NCBI GenBank assembly: GCA_025174535.1
Contig: JALBUN010000010.1
Location: 1,798,001-1,862,000, forward strand
Origin: Cantharellus purpuraceus
Lineage: Eukaryota > Basidiomycota > Agaricomycetes > Cantharellales > Hydnaceae
DNA: 64,000 nucleotides
Reading direction: 5' to 3'
How positions within the stretch are numbered: the stretch's first letter is position 1; each line of letters begins with the position of its first letter. The translations under genes were made by a program, and so were the position numbers. The notes beneath the pieces were generated by a model that made no database searches, was not told where the DNA came from, and saw nothing but the letters and a program-made list of their open reading frames with translations. Below are positions 18,556-29,882 of this stretch, one piece after another.

Positions 18556-20997
18556 CACCTTTAGAATAGATTCTTGACAAAAAGATTATTACATATATCT
18601 ATGTCTTATCTACCTATATAAGTGAGATGGTTCACTGTCTCACTTTAATCTCAATGAGATCAGTTGTTATATCGGAGTTTGAATGTTAGGTTCCGTACTC
18701 CGTTGAGTCTGGGTTCCTTACAGCAACAAGAGCTTCACAGTGAGTTCTCAGTGCTACACACTGATTGTGTTAGACTAAATCAAAAAATGAGACATTCAAG
18801 ACTCTTGTGCATAACTCCCATCTCTTTCTTGTGACCAACTCCAAATGACTGTGTAAACCTTGAATCCACCAACATGGTTAGTATATCCCGACAGGCAGCT
18901 ACCTTTCTCAAGGGTAGCATCATGGCGGGGTATTTAGTATTCTGTGAGTCTGATGACCATAAGCCTGTGACAATGCATCTTCAAGTCCAGAGAGCAGCAT
19001 GAAGACATTATATCCTTCAAAGCAACTTTGAATCGCTGATGTGATAATACCCTTCATGCCATTGTTGCCGAATCCGACTTAGGCGGAGTCTGAAACTCAG
19101 TGGTATAAGCTCTTGCGGAGCCAGAAAAATTTTCTCTTTGATTCTTCCACGATCAAACCGCCCATGACGAGAAACATGTTTGTGGCAGTGAGATGAGGTT
19201 GATACTCGAAAGAGCGTCGACGCTGACATCGCTCGTTTGGCCACACTACCTTGTTACATCTTAAAGGAACGGGCTTGCATACCTCTGAGGCGCTCTCATC
19301 GTGGAAGGTGCACTGAAGCGTCTTGATCTCGCATAGTTTTGGGCTTTATTTTCTTCGCCACGTTCTCATCTCTTTCATGTCATTTCTTGTTTATTTTGGT
19401 GACAATCAAGTGTATCGTCGTCCCAACTTGACATCGTGTTCCGAACTCACATTCGCAGCTCACATCGTCGACACAGAGTGACCATGCTCTTTTTTCGTTT
19501 CAATCACCCGAGCTAGGACTTGTCGCCTATCGTTCAGACGTCAGCAGGGGTTCTGTGGCAGTACATGGCATCGTCAATAACTTCACTCAAGCATACCGAA
19601 ACGTTCTATTCTAATGACGGTTCCGTAAACCTTTCCAGGATGCGCCGCGACTCGAAACTGCCATGGCTCTTCTAAGTTGGACGTCGTTTGCGTCGGCTTC
19701 CTGGCAGGTTTGTTCATACTTCCAGAGCTGCTCACCTGCTGTGAAGCGATAGTCATGCATTGACAAGGCAAGCCTGTCAATAATATGACGCATCAACATG
19801 CCCCTGCGATGGTGTTTTCCACAAGCTTTGCGTTAAGGTGACAACAGGCTATCCTGCTTTATCTACCGGTTTTAATGGCTTTTCTGACATTTCACTTTAA
19901 CTTCTACCTTAATCATGGGCAAGCAGTCCCGTGACGTATGGGAATTTAGCGATCTTTTCCATCGATGTTCTAGATGTTAACCAAAGTCATCAGTGGAAGT
20001 GATTATTTTAGTGTATTTGAGGTTCAATCGTTCGTAGTGTCAAGTGGGCGGCGGGATAGCAGGATATAACTATTGTACAAAGGCGAGACTATTCGTAAGC
20101 CCTTCATCATCCATGTTAACAACCGTGTTTCCCTGGGCCTCGAGGTTCAAGCTATTCTAGCTACGATTTTTGCACTCCTGCATGTCCCGAGCTACAGTAG
20201 GCATCATTTCTTCAGTTATTGGCGTTGCCTGCATGTCAAAGTTCCAACATTTCGAGGAGCTCAACCGAGCTGGGGCCGCAGAAAAACAAATCCAAGCCTT
20301 CGGCAACCATTATGTTGTGTAATCTACAAGGTGCGTAGCCTCGCTTTGCGACCACATAAATCACCCTGCACAGTAACAAGTACCGCACAATAACCTACTA
20401 CCTGTGCAAAATTCATTGATCAATTTTACTTATTTTCCAAAACTGCCGTATAAAGCGTAGCGATAAGTTTATTGGACTATGATGATAGAGTCATTAACAT
20501 ATCCAAGATGCGGGCTAGATATAACTGTTGAAGTCTGAATAACGCAATAAAAGTAAGAAACAACATCCCTCGCCTCAGTCCGTATATTATAGGTACGGCC
20601 GAGGACGGGTGGACGACTGCAGACGGGTTATATATCTGCAGTGGTGAAAATTCACATTTAGGAAGAAGCAGTAATAACGATGAAACAGGGTAATGTGGAA
20701 CGGTCCACAAAGGTCAATGTGATCTTCGCTCCATATTCCGACAATAACTTATTATACCTACATGGTTCTAAAACTGGCTTGATACGTAGTGCACCTGGTA
20801 GAGTGATGTGAAGGGGACCAGTGTTCGTAGTAGGTTTAAGAGAAGCTAAGTAAGATTGTGAACAGACGCTCGTCACCATGATAGGGTCATGTACACTACC
20901 GCACAACGCTGTAGAATGTACTCCTATTCATATGTGTACTCCTTTTCATATGCAATTCTGTGCCCCAATCCTGTACTCTCATCTTCTTACAACTACC
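18556..20997. other. Long stretch without a recognised gene
   Basis: 18600-18740 has a TATATAA-like stretch, ends CCTTACA and may be an LTR end of yet another family. From 18900 to 20990 there are only short ORFs without family resemblance, and I see no tRNA, repeat or promoter signal worth naming. Confidence 0.4.
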
Positions 20998-22115
20998 ATG
21001 TCAGCCACTCAAATACATGCGGCGAGTGCACTAAACGTCCCAAAGAATGCTAAATGCTGACGAATGCACTATAACAGCCTAATGACCTCGACTTGACATT
21101 GGACGCTGCAACGTTATTGAGGGGCGGAACTTCTGCTGTACATGCACAGACACAATACTCTGAGGAAGCAGGGTGGCTCACACGTGGAGAGCTAGGCAAG
21201 GACGAATACATACGCTTTCTCATTATGCTTTGGCACATATACTCGTGCGTAATGAGACTCATCCCCATGTTGGCCTTCAGTGTATCGCTGAGCTGATACC
21301 TCAGAACTCTTGAGGAGGCCCTTGAGCATCACTCCTCAAACCCTGTTCTTGCGCCCACCTACAACCCCACTCTGCTCTTTCGCACCCAGGCATTGTCATC
21401 CGACATTGCATATCTGCTCGACACCCCCGAATCCACCTGGCACTCGCACCCTGTAGCCCTCTCCATCTCTTGTACGCCACCTACGCCTCTAACCCAATTC
21501 ATCGAACGCATACATAACATTGCCTCGTCTCCTGACCCATCGGCACTCCTCGCGTACGCGTATGTGCGCTACCTGGGCGACCTCAGTGGTGGCCAAATTA
21601 TCTGCAGACGCATCGCCAAGGCGTACGGCCTTGATCCAGTATCTGGCCTTGGTACGCAATTCTATGAATTTCAGAAATTAGGTGGCGGAGGTGTTGCAGG
21701 TATTGGAGATATGAATCACATTAAAGTGTGGTACAAAGAAGGCATGAATAAGGGTGTAGGCGACGATCAGCAGCGCAAGGGTGATTTTGAGACACTTGCG
21801 TTCTGTCTGATTCACACTGACTTGATAACCCCAGCTACCCTGGTTGCAGAAGCAAATATAGCCTTACAGCTGAACATTGCTTTTCTTAAAACCCTACGTG
21901 CTCCATCTCCTTCCAAAGAGTCGGACCCGCCCATTGAAGCTGTGCATACCGACGTGAAAGCCGCAGAACAGAGCACACTCACCGTCACGAGGGCTCTTCC
22001 AATCATTCTCGCCATGGGAGTTGGCCATTTTGTACTTGTTACTAGCGAGCTTCTCGGTGAAGATGGTCTGGAGATGTGGAATCGTCTGAAGGGGTGGTTT
22101 GGAACTGCATTTTGA
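20998..22115 (+). CDS. HMX1: Heme oxygenase
   Basis: Oxidises heme to biliverdin, CO and Fe(II). Certain exons: about 21078-21244 and 21305-22115 (intron donor GTGCGT at 21245, acceptor CTCAG at 21304). Visible motifs are the proximal-histidine helix LLRGGTSAVHAQ near the N terminus, WHIYSTLEEALE, and the family signature YVRYLGDLSGGQ near 21570. The C terminus has a hydrophobic stretch (ALPIILAMGVGHFVLV) that could be an ER tail anchor. The first exon is uncertain: ATG 20998 with a 41-nt intron (21037-21077) joins in frame to PNDLDLTLDAATLL, but that intron is very short. The symbol is given by homology to the yeast enzyme. Confidence 0.88.
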
Positions 22116-22931
22116 CCCCATGATGCGAACTGAAGACGATGCTTGGACTACATGTCACTCGCAAACTGTGCTATACCCGGCTCATAGAGTTGTAACTTGT
22201 CTGCAAGCTTTTTTTTCATTTCCCGTTGCTATCGATATAATTGAGTGAAAGTTACAAACCTTCAGTTCTGCTGTGTGGCCGCGATACCCTCATCAGCCAC
22301 AATTCAAGTGATTTGGACGGAATTACGCTGCGCAGTTTCCACCATGAACCTTCCTGACGTTGTACGGTCGGTCCCTGTGTTAGTAAGCAGCTTTACGTCT
22401 GACCATACCACTATGACACGGAGACAATCTTCCATACCAAGACCGAAAGTCTGCCCAAAGTAAGTATCTCCAGAAGTCCAGATGATTTATCCAATTCTCT
22501 GCCAGCCAAGTTGAGATATGAATACAATGGGTTCCTTCGTGAGGATCTAGCTAGCCAGGTGATCGTCAATATAGACTCCTCTGTCTAGACCGACACAGGC
22601 TGGTGATCACCGGACTGCGCCTTCCCCGACGGCATGAAATGCATAGTTGTGAAAAGCCATGTGAACCGCCTCAACAGCATCCACATGGAAGAGCCTAATA
22701 CATGATACCGTGTTTGGGAAAGCGGACAGGCTAGCCTCAGCGCCCAACTGCCGAGCTACCACATTTGGAGTATGTGTGATGCAGCTCATTTGGATGACAG
22801 CGACTAACTTTTCACCCCCAGCGCCTTCTCCGTGCTCTCTACGCTTGTCAAGTATGTCTGATTGTTGGAAAGGGTTGTATTATGTAACGACTATAAGTTG
22901 CTGGACTTCCCATGAGAACGGAGTCAACGAC
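22116..22931. other. Intergenic, no gene seen
   Basis: Only short ORFs without resemblance to known families. It contains the 3' region of heme oxygenase and the presumed promoter of the next gene. Confidence 0.5.
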
Positions 22932-24385
22932 ATGCTTTCAAACTCCACCCTCACGCCCGTCGTCCCCTCGGGCGCAGCGTGCTTTGTTGGGTCGCTGCAG
23001 GCAGGGGATCTCCCATCCACATGTCCAGTCACAAACGACATGCTTCAGTTCTTAAACCTTACTTTCAATTTCGATGATTATTTCCATGCGTATTGCTTGA
23101 ACCCACCGCAGGGTGACGGGTGCCCTTATGGTTATTGTCCTAATGCCGAAGTAGCAGGTCTTGATCGTTTCTTTTCTCTCAGAAATTTCACTGACTTCCT
23201 CGAAGGTCTTTTCGTCCGCATAGCCGCATACCTGACCAATTTCTTCGTTGGTATGTATTTCGCTGCCAATCTACTCGCCATGCGTTTATATTAAGTCACT
23301 CTTGAACCCCCTCCCAGCCATTCTGATATTCTATCAACCGGAGGAACTCAAAGAGAGTTTCTGGTCGCAACTACTCAGCGTGTATTCACTCTTGCTGACT
23401 TGTGCCTGGTCATTAATCCGACATCAACTCACACGAATCCACGCCATCCTCGCAGTTGCTACCGCTGGATCGCCTCTGACGGTGTGCATCTTCCTGTATG
23501 CCGTCAGATCATTTTGGGAAAGGAAGCATCGTCTCTCTCTAGCAGTCGGACCTCGCAGAATAGTTCCTAGATCCATCGTGCTCACCGCCATGGGTTTCTG
23601 GATAGGGCTGTTCATTTACATTACCTTGCCTTCGCATGTCTCAAACTTCCAACAAGAGTCTTGTGAAGAGAACAATCATGTGGTCAAATATTTCTTTGCG
23701 CTACCTCTTTTGATATTCGTCGATATGCCTGTATGGACCAAATGCTTGGCCGTATTGCCCTTCCTGTTGACAGCATCAGCATGGGTTGTTGCCATACTGC
23801 TACGCAGGCGAGAGATTTGGCCCCAAGGGGAACCATATAAGCCTCGTTTCCGCGCTGTGTGGTAAGTCACACCCTACTCACGCATTGATGCTTCATTATG
23901 GATAACGAGATTCAGGAGAGCCATTAAGAAACACTATCCCTTCATCCAATTCGTTACTGTCATCGCAATTCCACTAGCCTATTGGGTTGCTGCCATAGAA
24001 ACTGGTGTACTTGTAGCCAAAACGAATGATGAAGAAGTCTCAGCAACATTTGGCCAAGTGCGTCCTAACTTCAACTGTACACCCACGGTTTTCTGATGGC
24101 TTTATCCAGGTCCTAGCTATGTTCGTGACTGTCCAGCCTATGCTTGAGGTCATCGAACTCGCACCTCGAGCACTGAATTGGTTCCTCGACCTTGCCTGGG
24201 TTCGGTTTATCTCATGCCGGCCACAACGAGTAGCGGATGAGCCTGAGCCTACCTTCACGTTCACATTTCCATCTGCTTCGAGAGATAGTGGATTCAGCTA
24301 CGAAAAGAACATTACGGATATAATTCCTTTATCGGTTTCAAGGCAAGGCGATAGCGGTTGGAGGCGGTCGCCCCTCGATGGCTAA
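22932..24385 (+). CDS. Multi-pass membrane protein, basidiomycete family, paralog 1
   Basis: Five exons, 22932-23157, 23206-23250, 23318-23861, 23916-24057 and 24110-24385, give 410 aa in frame. The N-terminal 75 residues are predicted extracytosolic, with six or so Cys and N-glycosylation sequons and the conserved block CPVTNDM...NPPxGDGCPYGYCPNAEVAG. Seven or eight hydrophobic segments follow, for example LLSVYSLLLTCAWSLI, SIVLTAMGFWIGLFIYIT, CLAVLPFLLTASAWVVAILL and FVTVIAIPLAYWVAAIE, then a cytosolic Ser-rich tail. The paralog at 47062-48494 has the same exon phases and motifs, which fixes the start codon here. The function is unknown; a receptor or channel role would be a guess. The 48-nt first intron is in frame and could be retained. 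Confidence 0.85.
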
Positions 24386-25190
24386 ATTTGAGATTCGCTC
24401 CTATAGCAATGTTTACTCGAGTATCTTTGTCTTTGTTCTCATAATATTTCGAGGCGTTAATACCCTTTTCGGGTTTCAGCTGATCTCTTAGGGGTCCTTA
24501 GCATCCTGTACCACTCTTTCACTCTAACACTCATTTAGATATATCCGCCTCGACAGCACCCACTTTGGTTATTTATCAGAGGCTATCCAAACCACTTTCT
24601 TTCGCTTTGAATGTACCATTTGTGAACATGACTTGGAGGTATTCCCGGCCCACCCCACATTGGTTCATTATTTAAATAAACACGGTCACCAGCAGCATTT
24701 ATATCCGATGGAGGGCTGCCAGTGGCTACAGGTCTCCGTAAGTCAGATCAAGTCACCGGATCGCCCAAGGTGCCCAGCCCCTTTGAAGGGGGAATAGGCA
24801 CGGGGGCGGTGTCGTCTGGATCCATGTGACACAGCGTCAGACCTTAGAGGCCTGAGACAATCGAGGCCGGAACAAATATAATCTGCACTGCATGAAGGCT
24901 GGATGTGGGCACGGAGCTTGCTCATTGCGGTTGCCAAGAGGTTCAGGCTTGAAGGCGCTGTCGTCAGTATCGATAAGTGATCGGAAGAACCCCAGTTCTA
25001 CCAACTTGGGAGAGCCGACTTGGGATAGTGTTGCAAGTCTGAGCGAGTAAATTGCTTAGGTATATGTATTGAAACTCCGCCATCATCGGCATTCCTTTCA
25101 TCAATCAGCATCTCAGTGCCAGTGCCAGAGATCTTTCGTGAGTACCTCCCACAAAGGGTAGAGATGAATTTACAACAAATTCCTTATTAA
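24386..25190. other. Intergenic, no gene seen
   Basis: No credible coding or RNA signal. Short GC-rich hairpin GCCCCTTTGAAGGGG at about 24777-24791. Confidence 0.45.
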
Positions 25191-26061
25191 ATGGTAGATA
25201 TGATGGAAGCACCTGGACGACCACACGACGTCATCCTCGCCGTATTTGGTGCTTCTTCGCCAGTGATGCACCTCTCAAGTGGACAAAGGAATGCGTGGCT
25301 TGCGAGAAACATGGTTTTCAAACCGCTTGATATGACAACAGAAGCATTATATTGGCAAGCTGAGATCTTGAAGCCATTAATTGGCAGGGAAGATCTACTA
25401 CGCCTTGCTACCCCTCCCCCTGCCAAGGACGGCTCACTTATCGTGGATGGGTAGACGGCGTGGGCTCGCCTCGATGGCACGTTGGAACGTTTCGAGGTGG
25501 GATGATGTAGTCATAGCTGGGAAGCGCTTTTGCGAACTCACACAGCACATCTTGCGACCGTCTTTTCCGGATTCACGACAGGACTCTTGGGCTGTGACGG
25601 ATCGCATTGCAGGGGGAGAGCAACCAGCAGAATCTGTGCTGCATGTTCGCTTCGTACCCGCGCTCCTGGATGCACTCGCGTTGCAACCCCCAGTGCATGA
25701 GTCCTCTTAGCTCATCCACGGAGATCTGACCGGGAACGTCCTCTTCTCTCCAGATCAGATGCCAGCCGTCATAGATATTTCACCATACTGGCGGCTGCAG
25801 AGTTATGCAACGGCCATCGTCGTGGCGGATGCTCTGACCTGGGAAGATGCGCCAATTGACTGGGCACGTGGATATCTTATCAATGAGAGGCAACAGCAGG
25901 CTTTCATTCGAGCGCCCCTCTTCCGTATATTGTCTGACTACTTGAGAAACCCAACCGAACCCATCGCCATTGCCTACGAACGTTCTGTTGAGCTTGTATG
26001 CCAGTCAGTCACATCTGGCAGGTGTAGACAGTGCACGTTGGGGCACAATTCCTGCCCGTAA
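25191..26061 (+). pseudogene. Broken aminoglycoside-phosphotransferase-like (kinase-fold) gene
   Basis: A diverged kinase-like protein of the APH/choline-kinase fold: the catalytic-loop motif LIHGDLTGNVLF at about 25711-25746 and the metal-site segment AVIDISPYW after it are clear. The frame begins at ATG 25191 (PGRPHDVILAVFG), hits TAG at 25452, continues in frame as TAWARLDGTLERFEVG, shifts frame near 25500 to WDDVVIAGKRFCELT, meets another TAG at 25708 just before LIHGDL, then runs to 26061. Two stops and one shift without fitting introns make this a recent pseudogene (or several assembly errors). Confidence 0.75.
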
Positions 26062-26361
26062 TACGGGCGAACCCTAGACAGGGCGTGGCATGTCGTGGTA
26101 AGGCAACGGAAATGCGGGAAATCTTTGGCAGATAAGTTCGCCCGACGTTCGATGTTTTGGAATTCTGACATGGAAACTACTCCATTCTGTTATCTGTGTG
26201 CGGTCTAGGAATATTATGACGGCGGTTGATGCATATGCTGCCCCTTGAACTAGTTCAACAAAACAAGCAATCGAGATGATCTTGTAGCGTCCCTTGGCAT
26301 TGACAACTCACGTCCCCTAGTTCAGACGTCGATCACACATGCACTCTAATTATGAAATCCT
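26062..26361. other. Intergenic between pseudogene and DOHH 3' end
   Basis: No signal seen. Confidence 0.5.
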
Positions 26362-27849
26362 CTATGCACGCACGGCTACCGGTGCAGCAGGAGGAATGCT
26401 TTCACGTTCGAAACCCTCCGAGGTGACGTTTGGAGGATCCGAAGACACCTCTGACTGTGTCGAGTCAAGTCCATTGGCATACTGGAACTCACTCGAATTT
26501 TCGTACTGAGACAGGAAAGTGGTAAACATGTGAGCGTGACAAACCAAACACCTGTGCTCCAGAAGTATGCATACCTCCCACATGTCCACGGCAACGATAC
26601 AACTCTCGCGCACAACCCTCGGAGCATCCTCGCGTTGACTCCATTCCTTAAGTACTGCCAGTACATCCACCGGTTCCGAATCGGCGTCTCTCGGGGCTGA
26701 TTGCACAGGTTCCACGTTAGTTGACACGATTAACGATGCTTGGGAAGTGTTTTCATTGCTCACCTTCACCGACAATACCACCCAACGCCTCAGCTGCCTC
26801 ATGCCTCACCATCGAGGACTCGCTGGGGTCGCGCAAGGTGCGCAGGAGTGCCGGTATGGAATATGGTGTCGAGAGTTGTCCAAATACAAATGCGATTTCG
26901 TGCCTGACAGAGAGAATAAGACACGTGTGCATGTGAGGATGGGGGCAGTAGGAACGACGAAGAAAATTAGGACGTACTTGAATAATTCGCTGTCGTCGCT
27001 GAACCCTGATGCGAGGGCTTCGACGGCAGCCTTCTCGGCGTCCGGCCGGCGCGAACCTGCGATGTTGCGCAGGGCAAACATGGCACGGTATCGATCGAAT
27101 AGAGGGAGTGTGGGGGATGTGAGTGTAGAATGGAGGGAATCGATTTGGGATGCAAGTGTGGTCGAGAGGGCTGGTGGGGAAGGTGGTGCAGGATCGATGG
27201 ACGTGAATTGTCTGAAAATAAATGAAAGGCGTGTTTAGTGGTGGGTTGACGCCTCAAGCTACTATATTCACGGTGTGGTTTCCCCGGTCTCTGACTGATC
27301 ATGCGAATTTTCAGTGCTGTGGGTTTTGGCCCATTCTATACGTGCTAGAGCAATTTCACAGGTCTCTCGCACACAGCGTTCTTCATCGGCTAGATATCTT
27401 TTAAGCACAGGCTCGGAGGTGATAGAAGATAACGCTCCCAGGGCTTCCGCTGCCTATGATCGATGGCACTTATACACGCGCGAGAAATCAAGTAAATAAT
27501 CAAAGCGTACCTCATGTCTGACCATTGCGTCCTGGTTCATATCTCCCAGCACCTGTTCTAACACAGGCACAGCGCGGAGATTGCCCATCTGACCAAGAAC
27601 ATAAGCAAGTTCGTGCTTCAGCAACGCAGACTTGTCGCTGAATCCCTGGGCTATGATCCGTATAGCAGCATCCGATACAGGGACACCATCGTCCACCACG
27701 GCGGTGGATTTCCCAAAAGACTTGAGGGTGAAGAGTGCACGAAAGCGGTGCGCGAGCGGAATGGTTCCTCTTTCATTAAGAAGGGTCGACTGAAGACCTG
27801 ACAATGTCTTTGAAGTGATAATTAGCGTCGAACTGCTACTGCTGCTCAT
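26362..27849 (-). CDS. LIA1: Deoxyhypusine hydroxylase
   Basis: HEAT-repeat di-iron monooxygenase that completes hypusine synthesis on translation factor eIF5A. Exons on the minus strand: 27511-27849, 27272-27453, 26978-27211, 26764-26903, 26575-26696 and 26362-26505, for 386 aa in frame. The four His-Glu iron-ligand motifs are visible in order: [22 protein letters not shown] (split by intron 1), [11 protein letters not shown] and [11 protein letters not shown]. The two halves are an internal duplication, as in the family. The C terminus after [13 protein letters not shown] is extended by about 35 low-complexity residues, and a proline-rich linker joins the two halves. Divergent from MRT4 across 68 bp. 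Confidence 0.95.
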
Positions 27850-27917
27850 TGTTACTTTCCAATTTGAGGTGATCAAGCGGAGTGTGAAATTGGCGTTTTT
27901 CTCTTTGCAGTGCCGAC
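27850..27917. promoter_or_regulatory. 68-bp bidirectional promoter, DOHH / MRT4
   Basis: Only 68 bp separate the two divergent start codons, so core promoter and both 5' leaders must overlap or lie within the neighbouring coding sequences. No TATA box is visible. Confidence 0.7.
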
Positions 27918-29051
27918 ATGCCAAAATCGAAAAGGGCCAAAGTAGGTGAGTAGGGGTCCGGGCAGTTTCACTATGGTGGAAGGTATGCGCGTGTGCTGAA
28001 GATGTATGATGATAGTCTCATTAACGAAGACGGCGAAGAAGGATAGGTCAAAGAAAGAAAATTTATTAAAAGAGGTATGCATAATATGCATGTCGAGTCA
28101 GGTTTTTGACTTATGTTGGTTCAGATTCAAGAGAATGCGGACAAGTGGGAGTATGTGTACGTGTTCCGAATAGGCCAAATGCGGAATTCGCAGTTGAAGA
28201 CCGTGCGGAAGTTGTGGAAGGAGTGGGTTCTCGTCATTTGGAGGCTGTTCATGACCCTGTTAGCTGAGGAGCTGGATTTAGTGACGCACGGATGTTTTTC
28301 GGGAAATGTGCCGTCATGTCAAAAGCCCTTGGCACCTCGCCAGAGACTGAGCATCGGCTCGGTCTGCACAAAATCGCCCAGGTAAGGAAGATCATCTAAC
28401 TTGGAGTATTGCATTTATCTCAGTTTCATGGGACATAGCGAATGAAAGGCCAGACTGGTCTGTTTTTCACATCTTATGCGCCCGATCAGACGGAGGAGTG
28501 GTTTGACGATTTCAAAGCGCCGGATTATGCACGCGCTGGAAATATTGCAGATCGAGACGTGGTATTGCCTGTAGGTGAGTACGAAGTATGCTGATATTTG
28601 ATGGAGCATCCCATGACTGTAATATGTAGGTCCTATTAACCGCTCAACGGACCCACCAGAGCCGTTCCCACATAACATGGACCCTCAGCTGCGGACTCTA
28701 GGGCTTCAGACGACGCTCGTAAAAGGTGTTCCCACCTTAACATCTGTACACATTGTATGTCGAAAAGGAGATACACTAACTCCGGAACAGGTATGATGAA
28801 TCCTCCATTTATTCACCCGCCCTAGTTCATGAAGTCGGCGCTAGGCCCAACTCCTCAAACTTTTGCTCATCCAAATGGTCTCGTTTTGTGTCACTTTGCA
28901 CGCGCGATGGGACTCGAAGACTGGTCAGGTTGCAGAATTGAAGTCTGATGATGCACCAGGTTGATATCATTCACTTGGTGTATTTTTGCATTAGCTGACT
29001 ATCGTTGCAGACCCAGTTGATGCTGGCGCAGATGAAGAGATGGATGATTGA
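27918..29051 (+). CDS. MRT4: Ribosome assembly factor MRT4 (uL10-like)
   Basis: Nucleolar P0/uL10 paralog that occupies the stalk site during 60S maturation and is exchanged for uL10 later. Eight exons: 27918-27945, 28016-28074, 28125-28222, 28282-28381, 28439-28574, 28630-28790, 28845-28959 and 29011-29051; 245 aa in frame. Family landmarks: start [77 protein letters not shown] (read across exons), [20 protein letters not shown], the [14 protein letters not shown] end and an acidic tail. No C-terminal stalk peptide, as expected for MRT4 and unlike uL10 itself. Confidence 0.94.
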
Positions 29052-29135
29052 TGTGTGCCATGAAATTTATTGCTACCAATGTTCTGTATACATTATGCGC
29101 TTTGTGAACAGCACAGTAAAAGTTGTTGAACGAAA

Positions 29136-29141
29136 TATATA
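29136..29141 (+). promoter_or_regulatory. TATA box for SRP RNA (Pol III)
   Basis: TATATA about 30-45 bp upstream of the presumed RNA 5' end, a spacing typical of fungal Pol III genes with an upstream TATA. Confidence 0.55.
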
Positions 29142-29167
29142 GCTCACCCGGGATCATGTTCACCAAG

Positions 29168-29450
29168 GTGGAATAGCTCAGATGGCTGTAATGGCCCAGC
29201 TGGGAATGCGTGATGGTGTCATCAGCAACGGACAACCAAGCTGTGCGCTAGGTTCAAAGCCCTCCCCTCCAGAAAACTTGGTGTCGGCCTTAGTTCTCCG
29301 CACGGCAACGTGCGGCCGGACGTCGAATAATGGGTTGCCGGTCGGTCAGGGAAGTGATTCCGCAGCCGCGGCAGCTCGCCGAGTTAGTCTCAGGAGATCA
29401 GGTGGTGTCTTCTAGCCGCGCAGATGGGCCGTGCCATTCGCAGACTCTTT
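29168..29450 (+). ncRNA. Signal recognition particle RNA (7SL/SRP RNA)
   Basis: RNA scaffold of the particle that targets nascent secretory proteins to the ER. The Alu-domain motif GGCTGTAATGGCCC at about 29184-29197 is the conserved UGUAAU-type turn. The S-domain helix-8 hairpin is at 29344-29368: GGTCAG, stem GGAA, GNRA tetraloop GTGA, stem TTCC, then GCAGCC, matching the universal GGUCAG / GCAGCC internal loop. A/B-box-like sequences (TAGCTCAGATGG near 29175, GGTTCAAAGCC near 29252) and a run of nine T at 29448-29456 fit Pol III transcription. The 5' end is uncertain by about 15 nt; the length of about 270-285 nt is normal for fungi. Confidence 0.82.
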
Positions 29451-29456
29451 TTTTTT
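29448..29456 (+). terminator. Pol III T-run terminator
   Basis: Nine consecutive T directly after the SRP RNA 3' end. Confidence 0.75.
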
Positions 29457-29882
29457 CTACTTGCAATTATGTGTTATTACATTTCGCTACGGCATCGTTT
29501 CTTGAATTGCGGTTCAACCTCACCCTTCAACCCCTGTCGTCTTTACTAAAATATGCTCAATACACTGACATGTTTTTCTATCACTACTGTGCATCGTTTT
29601 TACCTTATGACCTAGTCTGTAACCAGGTAGAAGCGGGACTCGAATTGTATCCTCAGATGTTCAGACAATAGACCAGTCCGAACGAGTACGTGTTCAGTCC
29701 CAAGAAAGGTGTCGTACATACATGCGAATGGTACTATCTTATACTAACTAGGAATAAGGGTTCTTGCCTGGAAACGAGGGTTGAAAGGAGTCCGACTTCA
29801 GCGGCTCCTTTCATAGTTCCTTCCCTTGTTGACCCGTGACTCAAAATACAATAATTTATTGTTGTCCATCTATACCGCCACT
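29457..29882. other. Intergenic, no gene seen
   Basis: Between the SRP RNA terminator and the stop of the DUF6533 gene. Nothing recognised. Confidence 0.5.

Noticed and set aside
18600..18740. Copia-type LTR end with PBS
   Set aside because: Has a TATA-like stretch and a CCTTACA end, but I could not find a tRNA-complementary site or a second copy in the window.
29171..29262. tRNA gene suggested by A-box and B-box-like sequences
   Set aside because: The T arm does not pair and no anticodon arm fits; the same region folds as SRP RNA with the helix-8 motif.
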